A DNA stretch of 64,000 nucleotides, taken from Candidatus Uabimicrobium amorphum. Its GTDB lineage: Bacteria; Planctomycetota; Uabimicrobiia; Uabimicrobiales; Uabimicrobiaceae. The DNA is taken from NCBI RefSeq assembly GCF_009002475.1, contig NZ_AP019860.1, positions 2,604,001 to 2,668,000 on the forward strand. Reading direction: 5' to 3'. This document shows positions 9,004-17,037 of the stretch, piece after piece; position 1 is the stretch's first letter, and every line of letters begins with the position of its first letter. The translations under genes and the position numbers were made by a program. The notes under the pieces are model-generated. The model did not search any database and had not been told where the DNA came from. It saw nothing but the letters and a program-made list of their open reading frames with translations.

Positions 9004-12000
9004 TTACCACATATTGGAAAAGGTATCGTATATTTTTTCATCAAACTTGAAGCGCATGCTAATAAAAATACCTTCGTTGAGAAAATTTCCATCACCAAAT
9101 GAACTATCCGAAACTCCTTTGATATTGTACCCTAAAGACAACCATAGGTCGTTGGCAATGCGATATCCCATTTCCACACCATATCCGTACTCTAACTCTT
9201 CTTGGTCATACTCATTTACCGTACCAAGATGAAATCCTATATCAAACTTGTCGTTGATTTCGTAGAGCCAACGCATCGCGAGTAAATCGGTCATTGCGCT
9301 TGATAGGTCTTGTTGTGCAAAATTTTCTTCTTCTTGGTATTTGTATGCATAGTGCAACATTAGGTCCATTGATTTTGGTAGGCGTATGTGGACGTCTAGT
9401 GTTGACACCAATGTGATTTGTTGTAGTTCACTTTGTAAGTTGCGCTCCCAATTGAACTGAGTTTTTCCGACAAGATTTATATTTTGCAAAAAATGCGGCC
9501 GATAGGAGATCCCCAACAAATTGGTGTTTTCAAAAACGGAAAATTGTTGACGCGGTGTAAATTGTGAACTCCAAAAAGTAACTATACTCTCATCCCAGTA
9601 TGATGTTAGCGAGGGAGTAAAGAGCAATTGATAGTCACCATTTTGATAGCGCATTTCACCACGAAAATTTCCCGAATGCTTAAGTGTAAATAGTTTCAAA
9701 TGAAAGCCGTTGGTCGTAAAATCCTCAGGGTTTTCTTCGGCGAATGTCTGTAAATGCTCCGCGAAAAAATGTCCTGATAGCCACTCATTGATAGGTAAAT
9801 CGGTTTTCATTCCTAAAAGAGCTTGATTTTGGTCTTCCTCACTCCACTTTTGAAAACCATATTTTGCGTAGAATAGAGTTGTCTCGTGTACTTGCAAATT
9901 GATACCGGCAAATGTTCGCGAAGATTCAAGGCCACTATCGTCCTCTAACTCTTGGTTGACCCACAAATTCATCCAATCATTTGGCACCACCTCTGCTCCC
10001 AGGATGGTTTTTGATGACAACCGTTCGTTTATATTACCTGCCTTGTACCGAAAATCTTGTTTGGTGTTCTTGTCCATTTGTGAGATATTTCCCACATTTT
10101 TTGGTTTAGTGGCCGCTTTCTTACTAGCAAATACTTGGTGTCTTTCCGCACTTATGATTAGACCTTTATCCACATTCACCTTGCTACCAACACTCGCCAC
10201 GTGGACGTGATGTTTTTCATCTTTATTTTTTTGTTCAATAAACTGGTAGCCCACAATGTTTTGCGTGTTTTCGGTATTGATCAACGAGTGAACACCAAAC
10301 TGACGAAACTCGTTTTGTTGGACTTTTTCCACAGAGCCATTCAACTGTACAGTGACATTTTCCGATGCCTTAATTTGCGATTCAACAAATACTCTCTCAC
10401 TTCCAGTGGCGATATTTGGTAGAACAGCCGAATAATAGTCCTCTGTAACATTGTGGTAACCTATTTTGGTGTCCATGATTCCCCACTGTAGGTTTGTGGA
10501 GAGCGAATACGCCAACCCTTGTTTGGTGATATCGCGATGGGGGTCATGAATCGATGTGTGCGCTACATTACCGTTTATAGAAAGACCGGCCATTGGACTT
10601 ACTTGCAACGATGCTCCATAAATTTGGTTGCTGTGTTTGCTTTTTGTCTCTTGAATATAAGAACCACCAAACAATATTTTTTCTGCCAACAATTTCACAT
10701 TCGCTTGCGCTCCCCATATCAATTCTTCTGAAGAGGCCTCCTGGGAAGTGTAGGTGGCAATAATATACACCGGGTTACCTAACAAATCGCTAGGAGAAAT
10801 AGGAAAATCGAATAATACACGTCCACGATCAAAGTTGACATCGTAGTCACGGTATATCTGTTTTTCTTCTACAGCAATAATCTCCTGGGCATTGAATTGA
10901 CTACGCGTCTCAATAACAATGCTCAAACTATTCACAACAATATCTTCGCGTGAAAGCTGATAAAAACCAGAAATTCCCTGCCCGCGTATTTCATCGCGTA
11001 CAAGAACTTGCGTTGCTTTACTACCAAAAACCTTGACATCTAAATATTCGTTTTTAAACTGTGCGGCGACTCCGCGAAATGCATGCTGGTATTGGACTAA
11101 GTGATTGTTGAATTGTACATTGTAGTCACCATACATCACATAGTTTTCGTCTTGTTCGAGTTTTACATATATTTTGCTATTGCTGTTCACTTCGTAGCCC
11201 GACAAGTTCGGATCATAGTAAACAGGGTAAAATTGATTTTCCTGAATATTGCGAAACAGGCGTTGTTCCTCTTTTTTACCGCTATCGTACAATGCCGTGA
11301 GTAAATATTTTCCCATAATCTTGCCACGCATAAAGAACGCCAAACGCCCATCGACGTACAAACCCTCTTGCTGGTGGTCTTTTTCGATTCCCACTGTCCC
11401 TTCGGCAATACCAATCACTACCCAATCGCGAAAATAGGGAATGTATTCCACTTCGATTTCTTGAGAAATTTCTTTGTAACCAATGGTCAGTTTCGCTTTT
11501 TTTACTTCAGATTGCGCTTCGAGGATACACACCGCAACACCACCGTTCATTGCTATTTGTGTACCTTCTAGCTTTTCATCAGCATCGCTATTGATAATTT
11601 TGCTTTCTGCGGCAGTGACCGTCAACAAGCCATTTTCGTTGATTAACTCGCCGTTTTGGTCCAATGCATGAATAAAAATATTGGGTTCGGTTTTGCCATC
11701 GGCAGAAACTTGATGCGGATTTTTCACAACAAATAATTTATGAATAGTTGGTGTTTGCATTGGTGGCAAACTTGTTTGTAGGTTGTATGGAATCCCCATG
11801 GGTGAAACAATTTGTAGATTTTCGCGAAATCCAAAACGTTGCTCAAGAAAAAGTTTGAGCAGTGAAATTTCTTGTAACTGCTCGTGATCAATACCGATAA
11901 TCACACTCAGTTCTATTTTATTTGCGGGGAAATCTTCGACAAACAATTGTTTTAGATTCCATTTATCCAAAACAGAAATCGTACGCGTTTTTCGTTCAAA

Positions 12001-12870
12001 CAGAAATGTGTAGGGAATGCTCTCTTGCCACAGTTTACTTTTGTTTTCATACTGAATTTGCAACATGCTTTGCACAGGCATATAGAGGTGGCGATTAAAA
12101 TGTAAGGTAAAATCTGTACGCCACGGAGCGGAGCCTTTAATGTGCGCAAAGCGCGTACGTCCATTGCGTCCTTTTTCGGAAAGTTTAAATTGTGAAGGCA
12201 GAGTATGCAGATCGATTGCGAGAACATGCGTTCCATCTTCCACATTGTCAAAAGAGTAGCGTCCGCTACTATCGGTAATCGCATAGCGTCCATCCTCCAT
12301 GTATATTTTCACATTGGGAATGACAGGCTCTTTCCCCTCATCATATTGGTTATTGCGGTTGATATCAACATAAGCGTAGCCAAAAACCCATGCTTTGCTA
12401 TTAAAGATACTCTGCTGTAAAATTTTTAGCTGGCTTTTGGTAGCAAAGGACTCCACGGTGTGTATTCCCACGATGTGTCCGTGAGCAAAACTAACATTTT
12501 CGAGTACACCGTGTGCGCGGGCGCGAACTTTGGCTTTAAAAGAAAAAGTCGCCGTTTCACCAGGAGAAAGAGTTCCTATTTGTACCGTAATTTTTTGCTT
12601 TTGCCTTACGGTTGTAAAGGAACTGCGTTTTAAAGAAGAGGAAATGTAACGCAATTTTGGCGGTAGTATGTTTATAAGTTCTGAGTCATCAATCACCGCA
12701 TTGGAGTGGATGTTGCTCACTTTAATCGTGTAACTAATAATTTGTCCAACAACAGCCTCGACTTGACTTGGCGTTTGTATTACGCGCAAGAACTTATCGA
12801 TATTGCGATTAGAACTAACTTGAGCAAAAATAGGCAATATACAAAAGAGTGTTAGTACAAACAGACGCAT
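9004..12870 (-). CDS. Large surface protein: DUF11-like and SdrD-B-like domains with an outer-membrane barrel-like C-terminus
   Basis: This is a 1288-aa exported protein. The N-terminus (MRLFVLTLFCILPIFA) is a signal peptide. Residues about 30-145 look like a DUF11-type beta domain (VEAVVGQIISYTIKVSN, then ILPPKLRYISSS). Residues about 160-225 resemble an SdrD-B or carboxypeptidase-regulatory-like module (GYAYVDINRNNQYDEG, ITDSSGRYSFDNV). From about residue 480 the sequence alternates polar and aromatic residues in beta-strand fashion with Gly-Asp turns, up to a terminal strand IFISMRFKF, as in large outer-membrane barrels. No enzyme motif is seen. The likely role is an outer-membrane or surface component; the specific function is unknown. 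A GGAGAA site precedes the ATG. It is transcribed alone, 354 bp downstream of the SIR2-TPR gene. Confidence 0.7.
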   Translation of the reverse strand: MRLFVLTLFCILPIFAQVSSNRNIDKFLRVIQTPSQVEAVVGQIISYTIKVSNIHSNAVIDDSELINILPPKLRYISSSLKRSSFTTVRQKQKITVQIGTLSPGETATFSFKAKVRARAHGVLENVSFAHGHIVGIHTVESFATKSQLKILQQSIFNSKAWVFGYAYVDINRNNQYDEGKEPVIPNVKIYMEDGRYAITDSSGRYSFDNVEDGTHVLAIDLHTLPSQFKLSEKGRNGRTRFAHIKGSAPWRTDFTLHFNRHLYMPVQSMLQIQYENKSKLWQESIPYTFLFERKTRTISVLDKWNLKQLFVEDFPANKIELSVIIGIDHEQLQEISLLKLFLEQRFGFRENLQIVSPMGIPYNLQTSLPPMQTPTIHKLFVVKNPHQVSADGKTEPNIFIHALDQNGELINENGLLTVTAAESKIINSDADEKLEGTQIAMNGGVAVCILEAQSEVKKAKLTIGYKEISQEIEVEYIPYFRDWVVIGIAEGTVGIEKDHQQEGLYVDGRLAFFMRGKIMGKYLLTALYDSGKKEEQRLFRNIQENQFYPVYYDPNLSGYEVNSNSKIYVKLEQDENYVMYGDYNVQFNNHLVQYQHAFRGVAAQFKNEYLDVKVFGSKATQVLVRDEIRGQGISGFYQLSREDIVVNSLSIVIETRSQFNAQEIIAVEEKQIYRDYDVNFDRGRVLFDFPISPSDLLGNPVYIIATYTSQEASSEELIWGAQANVKLLAEKILFGGSYIQETKSKHSNQIYGASLQVSPMAGLSINGNVAHTSIHDPHRDITKQGLAYSLSTNLQWGIMDTKIGYHNVTEDYYSAVLPNIATGSERVFVESQIKASENVTVQLNGSVEKVQQNEFRQFGVHSLINTENTQNIVGYQFIEQKNKDEKHHVHVASVGSKVNVDKGLIISAERHQVFASKKAATKPKNVGNISQMDKNTKQDFRYKAGNINERLSSKTILGAEVVPNDWMNLWVNQELEDDSGLESSRTFAGINLQVHETTLFYAKYGFQKWSEEDQNQALLGMKTDLPINEWLSGHFFAEHLQTFAEENPEDFTTNGFHLKLFTLKHSGNFRGEMRYQNGDYQLLFTPSLTSYWDESIVTFWSSQFTPRQQFSVFENTNLLGISYRPHFLQNINLVGKTQFNWERNLQSELQQITLVSTLDVHIRLPKSMDLMLHYAYKYQEEENFAQQDLSSAMTDLLAMRWLYEINDKFDIGFHLGTVNEYDQEELEYGYGVEMGYRIANDLWLSLGYNIKGVSDSSFGDGNFLNEGIFISMRFKFDEKIYDTFSNMW

Positions 12871-13224
12871 TTGTTCTCCATTATATCTAAGACAATCCCT
12901 TTAAATGTAAGTAGTTATAATTAGTCATCAACATGACCGGTAGCCATTTACATGACTGTATCCCTAATACAATCTGTTCTCTGGAACCACAAAATCAAAC
13001 CGGCTTTTCATCCCTAAAAAAAGCAGGGCTCCAGCACTTCTAAAAATCGTCACCGTGATCCCTGTCCCTAACCGTTATCGTCACCGAAATAACCACGAAA
13101 TTTTCGTTTGTAGAAAAATACGCGGTCCTACTGCGATTAGAGCACAGTGAAGATTAGTTATTTCTTCATAACTACTTTACTTGTTGTTATTTATACATAC
13201 CTTTAAGACATTCGTCAAGGCAAA
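12871..13224. other. 354-bp intergenic region with no supported gene
   Basis: The region lies between the SIR2-TPR stop and the start of the large surface-protein gene, both on the minus strand. I see no convincing open frame. There is a weak AT-only inverted repeat (TAGTTAT 13155-13161, ATAACTA 13168-13174) that might end the upstream transcript, and a 7-bp direct repeat ACATGAC with copies about 20 bp apart near 12930-12957. No good sigma-70 promoter for the gene starting at 12870 could be picked by eye. Confidence 0.5.
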
Positions 13225-16200
13225 CTATTCATTTTTTTTCTTTTTCCACATGCGTAACATTTTTTCTGCCTTGCGTAAATTCGCAATTTTTTGGCGCTTT
13301 TCGTATACTTTTGCAGATTTTTCCAGCAAACGAATGGCCTCATCTTTGTTTCCCGATTTGCGCAAAATGAAGCTCATGTTAAACTGCGCATTGGCAATTT
13401 CCAATTCGTCTCCCAGTTCTTTAGCTATTTTTAAACTGTGGCGATAGTTTTGCAAGGCAACGCTAAAATTTTTGCACTTCACCATTAAGTTACCAATGTG
13501 TGCGACCGTATCCATAGTTTTGCGCTTGTTGTTCGTATGCTCATAAATATCTTTTGCCGCAACAAACGCGTTTTCACTTTCTTCAATATTTCCCTGCTCA
13601 CGATGGAGGTGTCCCATTTGCACATAAGTGTGCGCTAGGGATGTTTTATCTTTGATTTGTTCTTGTATTTTAATCGCGTCTAAATAAAACTCTTTGGCGA
13701 TGTCCCAGTCTTCTTTACGGCGGTGAATATTGGCAATCAAGCGATAATTTTGCGCAATTTGCGCGGCATTATTTTTTTCCTGGTAAATTTGTAAGCTAGA
13801 ATTCAGTTCCTTCAGAGCTTCCGCAAGTTTGTCTTGATCCGCATAAATCAAACCGCTCGTGCGATAGTTTTCGGCGATTTCCATTTGTAAATTTTTATCC
13901 TGCGACACTTCCAAAGCTCTTTTTATAAAATCCTCTGCTGTTGACCATTCTTTTTTTTGCTGATGTAGTGTTGCGACTTTACGATATATAGACGAAAGCA
14001 TCGGCGCATTGTTTAGTTTTTCAAAAATAGTGACACTTTTGTGTAAAAAGTCTTCGGCTATTTGCAATTTTTGGCGCTTTTGGTGAAGGATCGCGAGATT
14101 AGAATATGCGTTGCCTTCATTGAGAAGGTTAATTCCTTTGGAATACTCTAGACTCTTATGCAAGAATTCCTCCGCTTGCTGCCAATCCCCCTTCACTTGC
14201 AAAATAACCGACATGTTAATAAAGCAAGAGGAAAGCGAAACTTTATCTCCGATTTCTTCACTAATTTTTTGTGACTTTTGATAAAGCTCAAACGCCGTAT
14301 CAGTTTCACGTTGTTTCGAGGCAAGAACCGCAAGATTATTATAAGATGCTGCCATGGCCGGACGATTATTCATGGTACGAAAGATATCAAGGCATTCGTT
14401 GTACAGTTTGTGGGCTTTTTCATACAAAGACTGCTTTTCATAAACAATTGCTTGTTGACTAAGGACACTTGCCAACGACGGCAGACGATTAAATTTGCGC
14501 TCAATATCTTCGCTTTTCGCTAAATTTTCCAAAGCTTGTTCGTATTCACCGCGCTTTTGCATAATGGCTGCCAATGCACGATAGCATAGCGCTAGTCCAA
14601 CCGTAATTTGATATTTTTCTGCGGTAGACATTGCCGCATGAATGTATTCTTCCGCTTTCTCCCATTCACCACTTTGTTCGTACAGCTGCGCAAGGCTGAT
14701 ATGACAATTGATAATGCCCGAAGGCGAAGCCAACTTCTCGCGCATTTGCAAAGATTTTTCTAGCCAGTCGCGCGCAGTATCAAGCTGACCAGATTTACGT
14801 TTAAGCATTCCCAGGCTATTATACAAGTCGGCACAACCTAGTTCATAACCTGTTTCCTCCGCAATTTTGATTCCCTTACGATAATTTTGTTCTGCAACAT
14901 TCCACTTACCTTGATGTAGCTCTAAATCACCTACACGCGAATAGATATCAACAAGTAACTTGTAACTCCATATTTCTTCCGCGAGAATCGTACTTTGTTG
15001 ATAGTACTTACGTGCAAGCTGCCATTCACCTTGCGATTTATGAAAATTCCCCAAACGGATGAGTAAATGTGCAGTACCTGCAAAATGACCTGATTCCTCG
15101 ACAATTTCGAGAGCTTGTTCGTAGTATTCCTTGCTTTTCGCGACACTACCATTGTCCAAAGCCAAATTTGCTAAACCTTCATAAATAAAAGCTTTTTCCG
15201 CAGTTTGCTGTTTTTCAAATTCCCGCAACAAGTCTTTGTAAACTTTTTCTGCTTCGCTGTCTTTACCTTGAAAGTGAAGTAAACTACCCAAATCACAGGT
15301 GGCCTGGCATAGTTTGTTGATATTACTTCGCTCACGATAGTGTTCAATGGCTTTTGTATAACACTGTGTGGCTTTGTCGTTCTGCGCGACATGGCGAAGA
15401 AGTGCACCAAGTGCATGATAAACGCCTCCGGTAACTTCAGAAGCTGCACACCACTTTTGTAACTCAGTGGCGTAATCAAAGCCCTCGTCCTTCTTCTCGA
15501 CAACAACGAATGATTCCCCGTCCACGTACTCCCAAAGTTTCTGTAACAAATCTACCCCTGAAAACTGCAACGCCGCACTGCGTTTATCATAAAGGTCAAT
15601 AAGGCGCTCTACTTGTTTGTGAATATCTTCTTCCGGCAGAAAGTTCCAGTAAAAGCCCTTTGCCTCCTCGGTCAAGTCTTCTAGCATAATGTAGTTGGGG
15701 TTGGCATTGAGATCATTGCCACTGTAACCGATAAATAAAAAGTGACGTATTAACAATAAGCAGCGTAGTAGTCGCACTTTGTTTTTCGATAGTCCTTGGC
15801 CTTCCTTGCTAAAGGTAGTGATGATGCTGTGTAGATTTTCAACGGAACCGTGTATTTTGAATATGCGCACCCCTGAGTACTGTGGAAAGTCCATAAAACT
15901 TTCAAAATCCGCTTCGGTGGCATACACAAAATAGTCTTTGTCACGCTCCATCCCCTCGTTTTCCATCGCATCTTCCAAACAAGTATCCAAATTGGCGGTG
16001 ACAAAAAACGACACAAAACCACTCTTGGCAAGCTTGGAAAGGTAAATATGATGATGGTTTGGTTTGCGATTTTTTAAAACTTCAAAGGTGGATAAATACT
16101 CTTCGCCTATCGATTCGTATAAAATTTGCGATATCACTTCTGGGGCAATGTTCGCCGAGACAATATCTTCATCCAAACCTTTTAAATCTTCATGATGCGT

Positions 16201-16335
16201 GGTGAGCGCGTGCACCATTGCATTGATGAGCTGCTGCCATCCTGGAATTGAGGAAGGTGCATCAATCGATATCCCTGCTCCAGTAAACACAGCGAGTTTA
16301 CGTTGTTTTAATAAACGACAAACATTTTCCAACAT
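13225..16335 (-). CDS. SIR2-like NADase/deacylase domain fused to a long TPR array
   Basis: This is a 1036-aa protein. Residues about 5-230 form a SIR2-like Rossmann domain: FTGAGIS at 17-23, TANLD at 113-117, KIHGS with the catalytic-type His162, and GYSGND at 203-208. Residues about 275-1030 are tandem tetratricopeptide repeats, roughly 18 units of about 40 residues, seen as recurring A..Y..LG.L....G....A...Y..AL.I motifs. There is no signal peptide or membrane helix, so it should be cytoplasmic. SIR2 domains of this type in bacteria are NAD+-consuming effectors or deacylases, and TPR arrays act as sensor or scaffold. A defence or cell-death role is plausible but inferred. It appears monocistronic and has no recognisable defence partner next to it. 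The same architecture also occurs as a general signalling protein in large planctomycete genomes. Confidence 0.88.
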   Translation of the reverse strand: MLENVCRLLKQRKLAVFTGAGISIDAPSSIPGWQQLINAMVHALTTHHEDLKGLDEDIVSANIAPEVISQILYESIGEEYLSTFEVLKNRKPNHHHIYLSKLAKSGFVSFFVTANLDTCLEDAMENEGMERDKDYFVYATEADFESFMDFPQYSGVRIFKIHGSVENLHSIITTFSKEGQGLSKNKVRLLRCLLLIRHFLFIGYSGNDLNANPNYIMLEDLTEEAKGFYWNFLPEEDIHKQVERLIDLYDKRSAALQFSGVDLLQKLWEYVDGESFVVVEKKDEGFDYATELQKWCAASEVTGGVYHALGALLRHVAQNDKATQCYTKAIEHYRERSNINKLCQATCDLGSLLHFQGKDSEAEKVYKDLLREFEKQQTAEKAFIYEGLANLALDNGSVAKSKEYYEQALEIVEESGHFAGTAHLLIRLGNFHKSQGEWQLARKYYQQSTILAEEIWSYKLLVDIYSRVGDLELHQGKWNVAEQNYRKGIKIAEETGYELGCADLYNSLGMLKRKSGQLDTARDWLEKSLQMREKLASPSGIINCHISLAQLYEQSGEWEKAEEYIHAAMSTAEKYQITVGLALCYRALAAIMQKRGEYEQALENLAKSEDIERKFNRLPSLASVLSQQAIVYEKQSLYEKAHKLYNECLDIFRTMNNRPAMAASYNNLAVLASKQRETDTAFELYQKSQKISEEIGDKVSLSSCFINMSVILQVKGDWQQAEEFLHKSLEYSKGINLLNEGNAYSNLAILHQKRQKLQIAEDFLHKSVTIFEKLNNAPMLSSIYRKVATLHQQKKEWSTAEDFIKRALEVSQDKNLQMEIAENYRTSGLIYADQDKLAEALKELNSSLQIYQEKNNAAQIAQNYRLIANIHRRKEDWDIAKEFYLDAIKIQEQIKDKTSLAHTYVQMGHLHREQGNIEESENAFVAAKDIYEHTNNKRKTMDTVAHIGNLMVKCKNFSVALQNYRHSLKIAKELGDELEIANAQFNMSFILRKSGNKDEAIRLLEKSAKVYEKRQKIANLRKAEKMLRMWKKKKNE

Positions 16336-16406
16336 GATTTTTTACCTTTATAATAATCTTAGCCTTTGGGTACTAATAATAGTATAACTTTGTTTGCGCT
16401 TGGTTG

Positions 16407-16446
16407 CATCTAAAAGCAAAATAAATTTGGATTTTACGCGCAAAAT
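16407..16446 (+). repeat. Upstream element, copy 1 (before the His-rich lipoprotein)
   Basis: The stretch beginning CATCTAAAAG, then AATAAATTTGGATTTT, then GCAAAA is repeated almost exactly at 16913-16953, differing by one indel and a few substitutions. In both places it precedes a plus-strand gene and supplies a TTGGAT -35-like hexamer, so it is probably a shared promoter or operator. Confidence 0.7.
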
Positions 16447-16457
16447 ATGTCTATAAT
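16427..16457 (+). promoter_or_regulatory. Probable promoter of the His-rich lipoprotein gene
   Basis: A TTGGAT hexamer (16427-16432) and a perfect TATAAT (16452-16457) are separated by 19 nt. The -10 box lies inside a short inverted repeat with arms TGTCT (16448-16452) and AGACA (16462-16466), which could be a repressor site. Confidence 0.5.
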
Positions 16458-16499
16458 ATACAGACAAAACACAAACCTGTGAAACAAAGGATCAAATCA

Positions 16500-16778
16500 A
16501 TGAAATATCTTACAATAATTCTGTGCGCCATGTTTATGTTGGTTGGTTGTACATGTAAAAAGTATGACAGCCAACAGAATGTAAGTCCGGTGGTACAAAG
16601 TGATGCTGATCATAGCGATCATGACGACCACAGTGACGACAACGGTCATGCTCACAACCATGATCACAATCATGACAAGGCAAAAGATGTTGACTACAAA
16701 CGTAATCGCTACAACTACGATTATCATCGCGACTATACCAATCGTCTTCACTACTACAATCGTGGACGTCTTCCCTAA
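16500..16778 (+). CDS. Small His/Asp-rich lipoprotein, possible metal binder
   Basis: From the ATG at 16500, placed 6 nt after AAAGGA, the product is 92 aa. A signal peptide ends in the lipobox MLVGC (Cys17), so it should be a lipoprotein. The mature part has a run of His, Asp and Asn (roughly residues 38-59, with repeats such as DHSDHDDHSDD and HAHNHDHNHD), then a Tyr/Arg/Asn-rich tail. His-Asp clusters of this kind bind Zn, Ni, Cu or Co in many bacterial proteins, but no named family was recognised. An ATG seven codons upstream is in frame but has no ribosome site. The gene diverges from the SIR2-TPR gene and shares its upstream element with the coiled-coil gene that follows. Confidence 0.75.
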   Translation: MKYLTIILCAMFMLVGCTCKKYDSQQNVSPVVQSDADHSDHDDHSDDNGHAHNHDHNHDKAKDVDYKRNRYNYDYHRDYTNRLHYYNRGRLP

Positions 16779-16819
16779 AGATTGTATTCAGTCGTGGCAA
16801 CGATATGTCTATTTCCCAA

Positions 16820-16840
16820 ATCCCTGGTTTGACCAGGGAT
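16820..16840 (+). terminator. Hairpin after the lipoprotein gene
   Basis: The arms ATCCCTGGT (16820-16828) and ACCAGGGAT (16832-16840) form a perfect 9-bp stem around a 3-nt loop. No T-run follows on the plus strand, so it is a hairpin that may end or protect the lipoprotein transcript rather than a textbook terminator. Confidence 0.5.
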
Positions 16841-16912
16841 AAAAGACTCCAAGTGTTACATACTCTTAACTACACTCCATTTTACAATCATAAAACATCT
16901 CTCACTTCACAA

Positions 16913-16953
16913 CATCTAAAAGAAAAAATAAATTTGGATTTTGTCGGCAAAAC
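16913..16953 (+). repeat. Upstream element, copy 2 (before the coiled-coil gene)
   Basis: This is the second copy of the element at 16407-16446 (CATCTAAAAG, AATAAATTTGGATTTT, GGCAAAAC). It lies about 85 bp before the ATG of the coiled-coil gene. A TAATAA-type sequence lies about 19 nt after the TTGGAT hexamer, the same geometry as in copy 1. Confidence 0.65.
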
Positions 16954-17037
16954 AATAATAATAATGCTATTCTGTATATTACCCGTATTTGTGTTTAGAT
17001 TTGGTAGCCCAATGAACTTAATAAGGAGATTGCAGTA

